From assembly GCF_016863295.1 (NCBI RefSeq), contig NZ_BOOP01000018.1:1-64000 (forward strand): a stretch of 64,000 nucleotides of DNA, read 5' to 3'. Within the stretch, counting starts at the first letter, position 1; each line of letters begins with the position of its first letter. Source of the stretch: Planotetraspora phitsanulokensis (GTDB lineage Bacteria; Actinomycetota; Actinomycetes; Streptosporangiales; Streptosporangiaceae). The position numbers and the translations under genes were made by a program. Below, piece after piece: positions 1-11,378 of the stretch. The notes beneath the pieces were generated by a model that was not told the origin of the DNA, made no database searches, and worked only from the letters and a program-made list of their open reading frames with translations.

Positions 1-92
1 GCCTCCGTGGCCTCCGTGGCCTCCGTGGCCTCCGTGGCCTCCGTGGCCTCCGTGGCCTCCGTGGCCTCCGTGGCCTCCGTGGCCTCCGTGGC
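1..92. repeat. 9-bp tandem repeat (GCCTCCGTG)n at the window edge
   Basis: Ten perfect head-to-tail copies of GCCTCCGTG run from base 1 to 90, followed by the first bases of another. The array probably continues to the left of the window. The 9-bp period keeps reading frame (Ala-Ser-Val on the plus strand), and a plus-strand frame stays open through it to a TGA at 157-159, so it could be the coding tail of a convergent gene. It ends 13 bp beyond the stop of the monooxygenase gene. Confidence 0.9.
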
Positions 93-104
93 GGCTTCGG
101 CCGG

Positions 105-1916
<1,812 letters not shown>

Positions 1917-1967
1917 TCAAGGGCCGACCCCTCCACCGGGCCGGAGTGTCACGGTGCCGACCGGCGT

Positions 1968-2001
1968 GGCACGCGGTGGGAACGCCATCCCACCGCGTGC
2001 C
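1968..2001 (-). terminator. Hairpin terminator after the LamG-protein gene
   Basis: Perfect 13-bp arms GGCACGCGGTGGG (1968-1980) and CCCACCGCGTGCC (1989-2001) enclose an 8-nt loop, 27 bp beyond the stop codon at 2029. There is no U-tract, as is common in high-GC actinobacteria. Confidence 0.7.
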
Positions 2002-2028
2002 GCGCGCACGAGGGCAACTGTGCGTGGG

Positions 2029-4917
2029 TCAGAAGAGCTGCCGCTGGGCGATCTCTGTCTCGGAGACCACACCGTCATACAGGCGGACCTCGTCGATGTC
2101 GCCGGAGAAGTACCACCCCGGCTCCGAGCCCGTCTGCCCCCGGCCCACGTTGACCGGCCCGGTGGCGTCGATCATGTCCGGTGCATCGATCGGCGGGCAC
2201 CCGGCGATCGGCCCGACCCCGGGGACGGCCTCCGAGCAGTTGCCATCCACATACAGGCGGGCAGTGTGACTTGCCGCGTCGTAGACCGCGGTCAGGTGTG
2301 CCCACGACCACGGGTCAACGGGGTCGGACGACCAGACCACGACTCTCTCGTCGGAATCGCCTCCGGACGTCACCAGGGCCCAGCGCGCGATCGGCGCCGG
2401 GTCGTCCGGACTCATCCGCTCTTCGATGCTGAAACCGGTGTTCGCCTCTCCGAACTGGCTCACCACGACCATCCGGTCGTCCGGTGTCTCCGGCACCACG
2501 GCGGGCTTGACCCAGGCCATGACCGAGTACGAGCCGCGGGTGGAGACGACGCCGCTCGGTGTGTCGGCGTACCCGCCGGACTGTGCGTCGACGAGCAGGT
2601 CGGATGCACCCATCCGGCCACCCAGGCCGCCGTCCGCGAACGACGGCTGCCAGGTCGCACCCGACCGCAGGGTCATGTCGGGAGCCCCCGGTACGGCGTT
2701 CGCCGCGATCGAGCCGCTTCCTCCGTCGAACGGCCAGTAGGAGCTCAGCATGGCCTCGCCACCGCCCGTCCCGCCGTCTACCGCCACGCTGAACCTGTAG
2801 GTGACCCGCGAGCTCCAACGACCGGCCGCGTTCCTGTTGCGCACCCCTAGTCTCTGGGTCCCATCGCTCGTGGGAGCCCATGCGATGGTCAGCGACTCGC
2901 CCGGCGCGACGCTCTCGGTCACCGGCGCCTGGCCCTCGAAGGTGTACTCGTAGGAGACCACGTCCGGGCTGCCCGCACTGAAGGTGAAGGCCCCCGGCTT
3001 GCCCACACCGCCGTGGGCCTGCCCGTCGGCCGGATAGTCGGCCGACGAGACCACCGGGGGCAGCGGCGCCCCCGAGCTGATCTTCAGGTAGCACCAGCCG
3101 GACCAGTCCGACGTCGCGTTCTCATCCGAAGAACGTGCCCGCCAGGCGATCGTCTGCCCGTCGGCGAACGCCCCGGAGGGAACCGTCGCGGAGAACGGCA
3201 GCCCGGAGGAGACCCCCGAATTGGTGATGGGCGCGATGTCCCGGCCGCCCTTGCGGGACTGGCCGTCCCACCATTCGATGGTCCCCCCGACCCGGTTGTC
3301 GGGGTCGCGCAGAACCGCGGTCAGCGTGGGCGTGGCCGTGGCCGACAGCGCGGGAGCGGAGGCGTCGGTCGCACAGGCTCCGCCCGGATCGGATGACAGG
3401 TCGGCGGCCGAAGGCGCCGCAGGCGGGTTCTGGTAGGTGACGATCAGCCGGGGTTCGCGGGCGTCCGCGCCCGAGTACTTGTTGGCCGAGTAGAACTTCG
3501 CCCACGAGTCGGGGTCGCTCTCATCGGCCGCCGCCAACCGGAGCCCGTTGTCGGGCGCGCCCGCCGCCCATGCGGAGACGATGGAGTCGATGTCCCAGCT
3601 CATGTAGTCGGCGGGGCAGGCCGCGGAGTGCCCGTGCCGTTCCCGGTTGGTCACCGCGTCCGCGGAGGTGACCGGGGGCTGGGTGGACCAGGTCAGCGTG
3701 GCCGGGTCCCACTCGCCGGTCACCCGGCTGACCTCCAGGCCCGCACCCTCGGTGCAACTGGACGCCCGCCAGGAGTACAGCCACAGGTCGGCGTCCAGGA
3801 TCCGCGTGCCCACGAGCGATGAGGAGGCGAACTTCAGGTACGACCGTGCCGTGCACCCGTCCGGGCATCGGCGGGACTCGGCCTTGTGCCCGGCCTTGAG
3901 CACGTCCGACCCCTGCCGGGTCACGGAGGAGTCGCTGTCCGTCCAGACGTCGGTGGCCGCGTAGAGCGACGTCGTCGGGTCGATCGTCACGGGATAACGG
4001 CGATCCGGCGACGTCAGGAAGCCCATGTCCGGGCGCAGCACCAGCGCCTGTCCTCCGGCGGTGTCCTCCACCGCGGCGTCCACCCGCACGGTGTCGGAGT
4101 CGCCGTCCGCGTCGCTCGAGGAGTCCCACATCTGGGGAGCGGGCGCGGAGGCCACCAGCCTGCCCGCGGGGTCCCGCAGTTGGAGCGAGCCCGTGCGCGC
4201 GTCCAGCGTCAGCCGCACGCCGCCCTCGCTCACGATCGGCAGCCGGATCTCCACCGGCCGCGCCGGCCGGTCCCGAAGGACCACGGTGTGCGCGAACCCG
4301 GTCTTCAGCGCCGTCACGGCCAGGTCCGCCGGCTGGCCCGAAGGCAGGCGCACCCCGCGGTATGTCGCGGTGTCGCCGCGTACCACCGGTTCGGGCAGCG
4401 TCGCCGGCCACGACAGTCCGTACGCGCTCGCGCCGGATCGCAGGAGTGCGAACGGCGCGGAACCACCGGAGCCGAGCGTGAGGTCGGCGGCCGTGGCGCG
4501 GGGACGCAGGGCTCCGCCGGACTTCACCAGCGTGGTGTCGATGTCCACCCAGCCGCCGGGCCGTCGGACGCGCGTCGGTCCGCTGGTCACCTCCAGCCGG
4601 AACGAGCCGTCCGGCAACGCCACCGTCCGGGACGAGGACGTCGTCGCGCCGTCGACGGCGACCTCGGTGCCGGAGGAGCGCGCCAGCGTCGACGCGGACG
4701 CCTCGTCCATCGCGGACAGCGGGCGGCCCTTCGACGGCCCGCCGGACGTCGCGGAGGCGGGCACCGGAACGACCGCGACCGCCGCCGAGGTCATGACGAG
4801 GGTGAACGCCGCCAGAGTCGCGGCGGCCCTCCGGACGGCCGGGCGACGCCCGGAGAGCAGATGATCTCGATGTGATGCCGAATCGGGGGGACTAGGCCGT
4901 AGCCAGGATGAACGCAC
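2029..4917 (-). CDS. Secreted DNRLRE- and LamG-domain protein
   Basis: A 962-residue exported protein. The N-terminus has a basic stretch, then a hydrophobic segment (about residues 31-50) and an Ala-x-Ala-like cleavage region near residue 56. A beta-rich domain precedes a DNRLRE region (about 315-500, ending RLIVTYQNPP), which often carries paired cysteines, and a C-terminal LamG/concanavalin-like domain (about 735-955). DNRLRE and LamG modules usually stand in front of RHS/YD-repeat toxin or wall-bound proteins in these genera, whereas here the protein ends right after LamG. Its role is unknown; carbohydrate or surface binding is inference. The start is GTG. The gene stands alone, with a terminator downstream and a promoter-like sequence at 4958-4987. 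Confidence 0.75.
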   Translation of the reverse strand: MRSSWLRPSPPDSASHRDHLLSGRRPAVRRAAATLAAFTLVMTSAAVAVVPVPASATSGGPSKGRPLSAMDEASASTLARSSGTEVAVDGATTSSSRTVALPDGSFRLEVTSGPTRVRRPGGWVDIDTTLVKSGGALRPRATAADLTLGSGGSAPFALLRSGASAYGLSWPATLPEPVVRGDTATYRGVRLPSGQPADLAVTALKTGFAHTVVLRDRPARPVEIRLPIVSEGGVRLTLDARTGSLQLRDPAGRLVASAPAPQMWDSSSDADGDSDTVRVDAAVEDTAGGQALVLRPDMGFLTSPDRRYPVTIDPTTSLYAATDVWTDSDSSVTRQGSDVLKAGHKAESRRCPDGCTARSYLKFASSSLVGTRILDADLWLYSWRASSCTEGAGLEVSRVTGEWDPATLTWSTQPPVTSADAVTNRERHGHSAACPADYMSWDIDSIVSAWAAGAPDNGLRLAAADESDPDSWAKFYSANKYSGADAREPRLIVTYQNPPAAPSAADLSSDPGGACATDASAPALSATATPTLTAVLRDPDNRVGGTIEWWDGQSRKGGRDIAPITNSGVSSGLPFSATVPSGAFADGQTIAWRARSSDENATSDWSGWCYLKISSGAPLPPVVSSADYPADGQAHGGVGKPGAFTFSAGSPDVVSYEYTFEGQAPVTESVAPGESLTIAWAPTSDGTQRLGVRNRNAAGRWSSRVTYRFSVAVDGGTGGGEAMLSSYWPFDGGSGSIAANAVPGAPDMTLRSGATWQPSFADGGLGGRMGASDLLVDAQSGGYADTPSGVVSTRGSYSVMAWVKPAVVPETPDDRMVVVSQFGEANTGFSIEERMSPDDPAPIARWALVTSGGDSDERVVVWSSDPVDPWSWAHLTAVYDAASHTARLYVDGNCSEAVPGVGPIAGCPPIDAPDMIDATGPVNVGRGQTGSEPGWYFSGDIDEVRLYDGVVSETEIAQRQLF

Positions 4918-5239
4918 ACAAACCCCGTTACAAGATCAGGAGCGACAAAACGCACCGATCGTATGGAACGTGACTAACGGCCGTAAAGCCACTTTTCATG
5001 ACCTCACGAGTAAGCCTGTAACGGATCGAGCGGATCGGGCGATAGTCACGATCACTCGGTGGGTGAGCGTACGGTTAACGCCCTGCCCGGCATCAGGACG
5101 GCACCCGCTCTCGGCACCCGAGCAGCCCCTGCGACCGCCCCCCGGGGCGCGATGTGACGATGATCACACAGTGAACGGTCGGCGACCCTGGAGACATCCT
5201 CGGGTGTCGGCGCGATGGCCGGGCGGCCACGCGGGCGCG
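4918..5239. promoter_or_regulatory. Intergenic region with a likely promoter for the LamG protein
   Basis: This 322-bp gap lies between era and the LamG-protein gene. On the minus strand TTTACG (4982-4987) and TACGAT (4958-4963) are 18 bp apart, about 40 bp before the GTG start. I see no gene or other element. Confidence 0.35.
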
Positions 5240-6151
5240 TCAGTCGTAGAAGCCCAGGCGGCGCAGCTGCTTGGGATCGCGCTGCCACTCCTTGGCGACC
5301 TTGATGCGCAGGTCGAGATAGACGCGGCTGCCGAGCAGCGCCTCGATCTGCTGCCGCGCGCGGGTGCCGACGTCCTTCAGCCGGGCGCCGCCCGGCCCGA
5401 TCACGATCGCCTTCTGAGACGGCCGCTCCACGTACATGAACGCATAGATGTCCAGGAGGTCGTCGCGGCCCTCACGCGGCCCCATCTCCTCCACCACGAC
5501 AGCGATGGAGTGCGGCAGCTCGTCGCGGACGCCCTCGAGCGCCGCCTCCCTGATGAGCTCGGCGACCAGGATCTGCTCCGGCTCGTCGGTCAGCTCGCCT
5601 CCGGCGTACAGCGGCGGCGACTCGGGCAGGCGGGCGACGAGCTGGTCGGCGAGCACGTCGAGCTGCTCTCCGCTCTCGGCCGACACCGGGACGATCTCCG
5701 CGAACTCGGCCAGCTCCGACACCGCGAGCAGCTGACGGGCGACCTGCTCCCGCGAGGCGAGGTCGCACTTGGTCACGACCGCGACCACCGGAGTCTTCTT
5801 CACGGCGGCCAGCTTCTCGGTGATGAACCTGTCACCCTTGCCGATCGGCTCGTTGGCGGGCACGCAGAAGCCGATCACGTCGACCTCGGTCAGCGTGGAC
5901 AACACGAGGCTGTCCAGCCGCTCGCCGAGAAGCGTGCGGGGCCGGTGGAAACCGGGGGTGTCCACGATCACGAGCTGCGCCTCGGGGCGGTGCACGATGC
6001 CGCGGATGGCCCGCCGGGTCGTCTGCGGCTTCGACGAGGTGATGGCGACCTTCGTGCCCACGAGCGCGTTCATCAGGGTCGACTTGCCGACGTTCGGCCT
6101 GCCGACGAAGCAGGCGAACCCTGCGTGGAAGTCATTGCTCGCGTCAGACAT
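5240..6151 (-). CDS. era: GTPase Era, 16S rRNA maturation factor
   Basis: A 303-residue GTPase of normal family length. G1 is GRPNVGKS near the N-terminus, G3 is DTPG, and G4 is TKCD rather than the commoner NKxD. The C-terminal KH domain carries VIGPGGARLKDVG. Era binds the 3' end of 16S rRNA and helps 30S assembly. The ATG at 6151 overlaps the stop of the upstream deaminase-like gene by 8 bp, so the two are probably translated together. It is the last gene of the minus-strand run that begins at the HIT gene. Confidence 0.96.
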   Translation of the reverse strand: MSDASNDFHAGFACFVGRPNVGKSTLMNALVGTKVAITSSKPQTTRRAIRGIVHRPEAQLVIVDTPGFHRPRTLLGERLDSLVLSTLTEVDVIGFCVPANEPIGKGDRFITEKLAAVKKTPVVAVVTKCDLASREQVARQLLAVSELAEFAEIVPVSAESGEQLDVLADQLVARLPESPPLYAGGELTDEPEQILVAELIREAALEGVRDELPHSIAVVVEEMGPREGRDDLLDIYAFMYVERPSQKAIVIGPGGARLKDVGTRARQQIEALLGSRVYLDLRIKVAKEWQRDPKQLRRLGFYD

Positions 6152-6479
6152 GCCGGCCCTTCAGGGAGCCGTCGGGCGCGGCCAGGAGGAGCGTGCCGTT
6201 GCGGAGGTCCTGCATGACCGACAGGTCCTGCTCCCCCGGGCCGTCCGCCTCGGTGACCAGCGCTGTCGCCTCGAGGGCCTTCGCTCCGCTCGACACGGCC
6301 ATCGCCACCGCGACCTGGACCGCCGTCAGCTGGAGCGAGGGCAAATCGACCCCGCTCGCGGCATATGTCCGCCCCGTCTCGTCGCGCACCGCGGCTCCCT
6401 CGGCGGAGCCGTTACGGGCGCGGATCGAACGCGCCAGTGTGATGATCTTTGCGTCCTCAGGGTCCAGCGTCTCTGTCAC
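6144..6479 (-). CDS. Cytidine-deaminase-like protein lacking zinc ligands
   Basis: A 111-residue protein in the place where actinobacterial genomes often carry an annotated cytidine deaminase between the CNNM gene and era. Length and pattern fit a short deaminase fold. The His-Ala-Glu catalytic motif is absent (the aligned stretch reads LQLTAVQVAVAMAV), and there is no Pro-Cys-x-x-Cys, so it should not bind the catalytic zinc. It starts with GTG at 6479 inside a 4-bp GTGA overlap with the preceding lipoprotein gene and overlaps era by 8 bp. A structural or regulatory role is likelier than deamination, but this is inference. Confidence 0.7.
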   Translation of the reverse strand: MTETLDPEDAKIITLARSIRARNGSAEGAAVRDETGRTYAASGVDLPSLQLTAVQVAVAMAVSSGAKALEATALVTEADGPGEQDLSVMQDLRNGTLLLAAPDGSLKGRHV

Positions 6480-7129
6480 GGGTCAAGGCTACCGACCTCT
6501 CGGACCAGCGACCGGACCAGTTCTTCGGTACGGAGGGCGTCGGGCGGCGCCAGGCCCGCGTGGACGAGGGCGACGAGGGTGTGGTTGACGTTCGCGACGA
6601 CCAGATGCATCTCGTACGGATATCCCCCGACGCGGCCGGTCAGCCGGCGGGCCTCGACGTCGTCGCCGACGTCCTCGATCGGGAACTCGGAGACCACCAG
6701 CCGGTCTCGCTGTCCCGCGCCGCCGCTCTGGGCGGTGACGCACTCGCCCATGGCCTCGCGCAACTCCTCGAGGTGGTCCGCGGCCTGATCTCCCAGGTAG
6801 ACCGCCAGGCCGACTCCGGCCAGCTCCCCTATGCCGTCGCCCTGATAGGTGACCGCGGCCGTGCCGCCGAGGCCATCCTGGGGCGGCTTGCCCGCCACCG
6901 CGTCGAAGAGCACGCGGCACGCCCGCTTCTTGGGCCGGAAGGGCGGCTGCCACCGGTCTCTGGCCCGATCGGAGAAGCCGGCCGGCAGGTCGTCCATGGT
7001 GGCGAGCGCGGCGCGCATCCGGGCGGTCTCGGCTGTGGATCTCGCGCGTGCGTGGATCACGTCCTCGGTGCCGCACGCTCCCGTCATAGCGATCAGCCCG
7101 CATACGAGGGCCGTGTGGATGATCCGCAT
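6476..7129 (-). CDS. Putative lipoprotein of unknown function
   Basis: A 217-residue protein with a short signal sequence ending in the lipobox-like AMTGAC (Cys near residue 19), so it is probably anchored to the outer face of the membrane. The mature part holds one further Cys-containing stretch (KRACRVLF) and no catalytic motif that I recognise. The ATG at 7129 has the strong ribosome site GGAGGAG about 8 bp upstream; the open frame extends further upstream without protein character. It is coupled to the deaminase-like gene by GTGA and may belong to the era transcript. Function unknown. Confidence 0.75.
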   Translation of the reverse strand: MRIIHTALVCGLIAMTGACGTEDVIHARARSTAETARMRAALATMDDLPAGFSDRARDRWQPPFRPKKRACRVLFDAVAGKPPQDGLGGTAAVTYQGDGIGELAGVGLAVYLGDQAADHLEELREAMGECVTAQSGGAGQRDRLVVSEFPIEDVGDDVEARRLTGRVGGYPYEMHLVVANVNHTLVALVHAGLAPPDALRTEELVRSLVREVGSLDP

Positions 7130-7434
7130 ACCGTCGTCTCCTCCGCCGACCCGTTCCTTCCCTTGGACGGAAATCGACAACCACAAGGAGTGACGAGCGA
7201 CGACGAGCAGTGGTGAATGGGGCGCTCCCACCCGTTCCGGCCGGGTGAGAGCCCCCACGACCCCCGAGTGAGGGTGCCGGTGCGCCGCGAACCCCTTCCG
7301 GCGCGCCGGGCCCCCCCTTCGGCGTCCCGAACCCCTCCCGGACGCCTTGCAAGCACTGTGGCCCAGTCGGCTTGCAGAACGCTTAACGGACGCTTGCCGC
7401 CGATGCCACATGCGGCACGAATCCGACAGCCGGT
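7130..7434. other. Intergenic region with a GC-rich hairpin
   Basis: This 305-bp gap separates the CNNM gene from the lipoprotein gene. Imperfect 11-bp arms CCGGTGCGCCG (7277-7287) and CGGCGCGCCGG (7299-7309) could end the CNNM transcript. No gene is seen. Confidence 0.4.
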
Positions 7435-7436
7435 CG

Positions 7437-8735
7437 CTATTCCCGCTCGGCCGAGGCCCTGACGACGTCGTCGTTCTCGGGGGCGGGCTTGACCGGCCGG
7501 ACGACGACGGTGCTGATGCGGTTGCGGCGCCCGGCCAGGGTCTCCGCCGTCAGCCGGAGACCGCCGACCGTGGCCTCGGAGCCCGCGATGGGCACGCGTC
7601 CCAGCGCGTGCGCCAGCAGGCCGCCCACGGTGTCGACGTCCTCGACCTCGATCTCGGTGTCGAACAGCTCGGCCAGCTCGTCGATCGGCAGCCGCGCCGT
7701 CACCCGTACGGCGCCGCCGTCGAGCCATTCGACCCGGGGCGCCTCCTGGTCGTACTCGTCGGCGATCTCACCCACGATCTCCTCGAGCACGTCCTCGATC
7801 GTGACCAGGCCGGCGGTGCCGCCGTACTCGTCGATCACGATCGCCAGGTGGATCTGGCGCGCCTGCATCTCGCGCAGCAGTTCGTCGATCGGCTTGCTGT
7901 CGGGGACGTAGGTGGCCGGGCGCATGAACCCGTCGACCCGGGCGCCCGTGTCGCCGTTGTCCTGTATCCGCCTGACGATGTCCTTGAGATACGCGATGCC
8001 GACGACGTCGTCCTCGTTCTCCCCGACCACGGGGATGCGGGAGAAGCCGCTGCGCAGGGCCAGCGACAGCGCCTGGCTCAGCGTCTTGCCGCGCTCGATG
8101 AAGATGATGTCGGTGCGCGGCACCATGACCTCGCGGACGAGCGTGTCGCCCAGCTCGAACACCGAGTGGATCATTTCCCGCTCGTCGGGCTCGATCACCC
8201 TGCGCTGTTCGGCGAGGTCGACGAGATCACGCAGTTCGGCCTCGGAGGTGAACGGGCCCTCCCGGAACCCCCGGCCCGGCGTGAGGGCGTTGCCCAGCAG
8301 GATCAGCAGCTTCGGCAGCGGCCCGAAGATCCGTGTCAGCCCGTACACGATCGGGGCGCCGGCCAGCGCGACCGGCTCGGCGTGCTGCCGGCCGAGGGTA
8401 CGCGGGGAGACGCCGACGATGACGTAGCTCACCACGATCATGATGGCGGCCGCCACCGCGTACGCCTGTCCCTGGTCGCCGAGCCAGTCGACGGTCAGCA
8501 GGGTGGCGATGACGGTGGCCACCAGCTCGCAGCTCAGCCGCAGCAGGAGCAGCAGGTTGAGGTAGCGCGGCGGGTCGGCGACGATCGCCTGGAGGCGCAC
8601 GGCGCCCCGGCGGCCGTCCTTGACGAACTCCTCGGCGCGCACCCTGGAGATGCGCGTGAGGGCCGTCTCCGCACTCGCCAGCAGGCCGCCGACCACGATC
8701 AGGATGACGGCCGAGATCAGCCAGCCGTTGTTCAC
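7437..8735 (-). CDS. Hemolysin-family CNNM/CorC membrane protein with CBS domains
   Basis: A 432-residue integral membrane protein. The N-terminal half is a CNNM (DUF21) transmembrane domain beginning with a hydrophobic helix and the SAETALTR motif. A pair of CBS domains follows (about 200-320, with VPRTDIIFI), then a C-terminal CorC/HlyC transporter-associated domain. Relatives bind nucleotides through CBS and are linked to Mg2+/Co2+ efflux; the hemolysin name is historical. The GTG at 8735 is preferred because it forms a GTGA overlap with the ybeY stop and has GGAGGT upstream; an in-frame GTG at 8759 would add 8 residues. Confidence 0.9.
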   Translation of the reverse strand: MNNGWLISAVILIVVGGLLASAETALTRISRVRAEEFVKDGRRGAVRLQAIVADPPRYLNLLLLLRLSCELVATVIATLLTVDWLGDQGQAYAVAAAIMIVVSYVIVGVSPRTLGRQHAEPVALAGAPIVYGLTRIFGPLPKLLILLGNALTPGRGFREGPFTSEAELRDLVDLAEQRRVIEPDEREMIHSVFELGDTLVREVMVPRTDIIFIERGKTLSQALSLALRSGFSRIPVVGENEDDVVGIAYLKDIVRRIQDNGDTGARVDGFMRPATYVPDSKPIDELLREMQARQIHLAIVIDEYGGTAGLVTIEDVLEEIVGEIADEYDQEAPRVEWLDGGAVRVTARLPIDELAELFDTEIEVEDVDTVGGLLAHALGRVPIAGSEATVGGLRLTAETLAGRRNRISTVVVRPVKPAPENDDVVRASAERE

Positions 8736-9208
8736 GGCTTCCGCCGCACCTCCCGCCACGCCTCGAGCAGTTCGCCCTGCAGGCCGAACATCTCGGCGTG
8801 CTCCTCTGGTTCCGCATGGTCATAGCCCAGCAGGTGGAGGATGCCGTGGGTGCAGAGCAGCTCCAGCTCGTCCTGGGCGCCGTGCCCGGCCTCGGCGGCC
8901 TGCTTGGCGGCAACCTGGGGGCAGAGCACCACGTCGCCGAGCAGCGCCGGGTCGGTGGCGGCGTCGTCCTCGCGGCCGCCGCCGGAGTTGGGCCGCAGCT
9001 CGTCCATGGGGAAGGCCAGGACGTCGGTCGGCCCCGGCTCCCCCATCCACTGCTCGTGCAGGACGGCCATCGCCGCCTCGTCGATGATCAGGATCGACAG
9101 CTCGGCGAGGGGGTGGATGCCCATGCGCCCGAGCACGTGCCCGGCCAACTCGACGAGCGCCGACTCGTCGACCTCGACGCCGGACTCGTTGGCCACCTCG
9201 ATGCTCAC
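8732..9208 (-). CDS. ybeY: Endoribonuclease YbeY
   Basis: A 158-residue metalloprotein with the diagnostic zinc motif [11 protein letters not shown] near the C-terminus (H-x3-H-x5-H). YbeY acts in 16S rRNA 3' processing and 70S quality control. The GTG start at 9208 is set by a perfect AAGGAG 6 bp upstream; the open frame continues further upstream only because it overlaps phoH. The stop overlaps the next gene by GTGA, and phoH lies 25 bp upstream, a very common bacterial pairing. Confidence 0.95.
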   Translation of the reverse strand: MSIEVANESGVEVDESALVELAGHVLGRMGIHPLAELSILIIDEAAMAVLHEQWMGEPGPTDVLAFPMDELRPNSGGGREDDAATDPALLGDVVLCPQVAAKQAAEAGHGAQDELELLCTHGILHLLGYDHAEPEEHAEMFGLQGELLEAWREVRRKP

Positions 9209-9233
9209 CGGATCTCCTTCACGCGCGCGCTCG

Positions 9234-10298
9234 TCACCGTCTGCCTCTGGATCGCTTGGCGATCTCGCGGGGCTCGGACGCGATCGCCGCGTCATAACGC
9301 CCGTAGGCGTCCACGATGTCGCTGACCAGCCGGTGGCGTACCACGTCGGCGCTGGTCAACCTGCTGAAATGAATGTCCTCGATGCCCTCGAGGATGCTCT
9401 GCACGACCTTGAGGCCGCTCTCCTGGCCACCGGGCAGGTCGATCTGGGTCACGTCACCCGTGACGACGATCTTCGAGTTGAAGCCCAGCCGGGTCAGGAA
9501 CATCTTCATCTGCTCGGGCGAGGTGTTCTGCGCCTCGTCGAGGATGATGAAGGCGTCGTTGAGGGTGCGCCCGCGCATGTAGGCCAGCGGCGCGACCTCG
9601 ATCGTGCCCGCGGCCATCAGGCGCGGGATCGAGTCGGGGTCGAGCATGTCGTGCAGGGCGTCGTAGAGCGGCCTCAGGTACGGGTCGATCTTCTCGTAAA
9701 GCGTGCCCGGCAGGAATCCCAGCCGCTCCCCCGCCTCCACGGCGGGCCGGGTCAGGATGATCCGGTTGACGTGCTTGTTCTGCAGGGCTTTGACGGCCTT
9801 GGCCATCGCCAGGTAGGTCTTGCCGGTGCCGGCGGGACCGATGCCGAAGACGACCGTGTGCTTGTCGATCGCGTCGACGTACCGCTTCTGGTTGACCGTC
9901 TTGGGGCGGATGGTCCGGCCCCGCGACGAGAGGATGTCCAGGGAGAGCACCTCGGCGGGGCGGTCGGTGGTCATCCGCAGCATGGCGATGCTGCGCTCCA
10001 CCGAGTCGGTAGTCAGCACCGCGCCCGAGGTGACCAGCTCGACCAGCTCCTCGAACAGGCGCACGACGACGCCGCTCTCCTCGGGGCTGCCCGTGACTGT
10101 GATCTCGTTGCCGCGCACGTGGATGTCGGCGCGGAAGGCCTTCTCAATGACCCGCAGCAGCTCGTCGCGCGAGCCGAGGAGGCTGACCATCGGCTGCCCA
10201 TCGGGGATGACCACCTTGGCCTGGGTTTTATGGAATTCCTGTGATTCGGACATGGGCGGCCCTACGGCCTGCTCGCCTCCCTCGTTTCCTACCGTCAT
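9234..10298 (-). CDS. phoH: PhoH-like ATPase
   Basis: A 354-residue protein. An N-terminal KH-like region (about 30-120) precedes the P-loop ATPase domain with Walker A GPAGTGKT (about 155) and the Walker B-like FIILDEAQN (about 250). PhoH proteins couple with YbeY in RNA processing and are phosphate-starvation inducible in some bacteria; the exact role is unclear. The ATG at 10298 gives an extra N-terminal 15 residues compared with the ATG at 10253 (MSESQEF), which is an equally plausible start. Confidence 0.93.
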   Translation of the reverse strand: MTVGNEGGEQAVGPPMSESQEFHKTQAKVVIPDGQPMVSLLGSRDELLRVIEKAFRADIHVRGNEITVTGSPEESGVVVRLFEELVELVTSGAVLTTDSVERSIAMLRMTTDRPAEVLSLDILSSRGRTIRPKTVNQKRYVDAIDKHTVVFGIGPAGTGKTYLAMAKAVKALQNKHVNRIILTRPAVEAGERLGFLPGTLYEKIDPYLRPLYDALHDMLDPDSIPRLMAAGTIEVAPLAYMRGRTLNDAFIILDEAQNTSPEQMKMFLTRLGFNSKIVVTGDVTQIDLPGGQESGLKVVQSILEGIEDIHFSRLTSADVVRHRLVSDIVDAYGRYDAAIASEPREIAKRSRGRR

Positions 10299-10307
10299 GC
10301 TAGCCGC

Positions 10308-10652
10308 TCACCCCGGTGGCCATTGGAGACTCCTGCCCCCGAGAACGTGCGCGTGGACGTGGAAGACGGTCTGCCCGGCGCCCGGGCCGGTGTTGAGGAC
10401 CACGCGATAGCCGGATTCGGCCACGCCTTCCTGCACGGCCACGGCGTGACATGCCTTGAGGAGATCGTCGGCCAAGCCGTCGTCGGCCTCCGCCAGCGCC
10501 GCCGCGTTCTCGTGGTGGGCCTTGGAGATCACCAGGACGTGGGTGGGCGCCTGGGGGTTGATGTCGCGGAACGCGAGCGCCCGCTCGGTTTCCAGGACGA
10601 TTTCCGCGGGAATCTCCTTGGCCGCTATGTTGCAGAACAGGCAGTCGGTCAC
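10308..10652 (-). CDS. HIT-family nucleotide-binding protein
   Basis: A 114-residue histidine-triad protein. The CxxC pair near the N-terminus (DCLFCNI) and the catalytic triad HVHAHVLGG near the C-terminus identify the HINT branch, which hydrolyses purine nucleoside phosphoramidates. The GTG at 10652 gives the usual start (M-TDCLFC); a TTG 24 bp further upstream is less likely. It is the first gene of the minus-strand block leading to phoH, 9 bp away. Confidence 0.92.
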   Translation of the reverse strand: MTDCLFCNIAAKEIPAEIVLETERALAFRDINPQAPTHVLVISKAHHENAAALAEADDGLADDLLKACHAVAVQEGVAESGYRVVLNTGPGAGQTVFHVHAHVLGGRSLQWPPG

Positions 10653-10772
10653 GAGCGACAGAGTAGCCGTTGCCAATCAGTGATGCCGTGGAAAGATCCC
10701 CGTAGATAGTCTGTGTGTGCGACACTGCACCGAAAAAACACCCCTAGTGTCGGGCGAGGACACCACTGGGTC

Positions 10773-11378
10773 ATGCCCCCTAATGATTCGGAAGAACGTA
10801 AACTTCCCGGGAGTGACGAGCGTCCTACTGACGTGACCACCGAAACCCTCGTGGCCGACAGGTCCCTGGGGGCGGTGCCCGTCGGGTGGGATGCCGACAT
10901 GGCCGTGACGGCGCTTTACAGCGCTCACTATCGGTCATTGGTGCGTCTCGCGGTGTTGCTGGTCCGTGATGTGGCCAGCGCGGAAGAAGTCGTGCAGGAC
11001 GCCTTCGTCGCCATTCACGGCGCGTGGCGACGGCTTCGCGACACCGACAAGGCACTCGCCTACCTCCGCCAGTCGGTCGTCAACCGCTCACGGTCCGTGC
11101 TGCGCCATCGCGCCGTCGTCGAGAGATACGCTCCCAAGGGCCTTCCCGACGCGCCGAGCGCGGAGAACGGCGCGATCGGCGAGCTGGAGCGCACGGCGGT
11201 GATCGAGGCACTCCGCGGCCTGCCCACCCGGCAGCGGGAGGCTCTCGTCCTGCGCTATTACGGCGACCTGTCCGAGGCTGAGATCGCCAACGCGATGGGG
11301 ATCAGCAAGGGCGCGGTGAAAAGTCACACGGCCCGCGGCATGGCCGCACTACGGATGGCACTGGAGCAGTTCTCATGA
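10773..11378 (+). CDS. ECF RNA polymerase sigma factor (SigE-family type)
   Basis: A 201-residue sigma factor. Region 2 begins around SAHYRSLVRLAVLLV and includes ASAEEVVQDAFV; region 4 near the C-terminus has the helix-turn-helix LSEAEIANAMGISKGAVKSH. It should direct RNA polymerase to a small stress or envelope regulon. The start is uncertain: ATG 10773 (MPPNDSE) has no good ribosome site, and a GTG at 10713 is also open. It overlaps the next gene by ATGA, as sigma/anti-sigma pairs often do. The pair stands on the plus strand inside a minus-strand housekeeping block, which suggests insertion. Confidence 0.88.
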   Translation: MPPNDSEERKLPGSDERPTDVTTETLVADRSLGAVPVGWDADMAVTALYSAHYRSLVRLAVLLVRDVASAEEVVQDAFVAIHGAWRRLRDTDKALAYLRQSVVNRSRSVLRHRAVVERYAPKGLPDAPSAENGAIGELERTAVIEALRGLPTRQREALVLRYYGDLSEAEIANAMGISKGAVKSHTARGMAALRMALEQFS

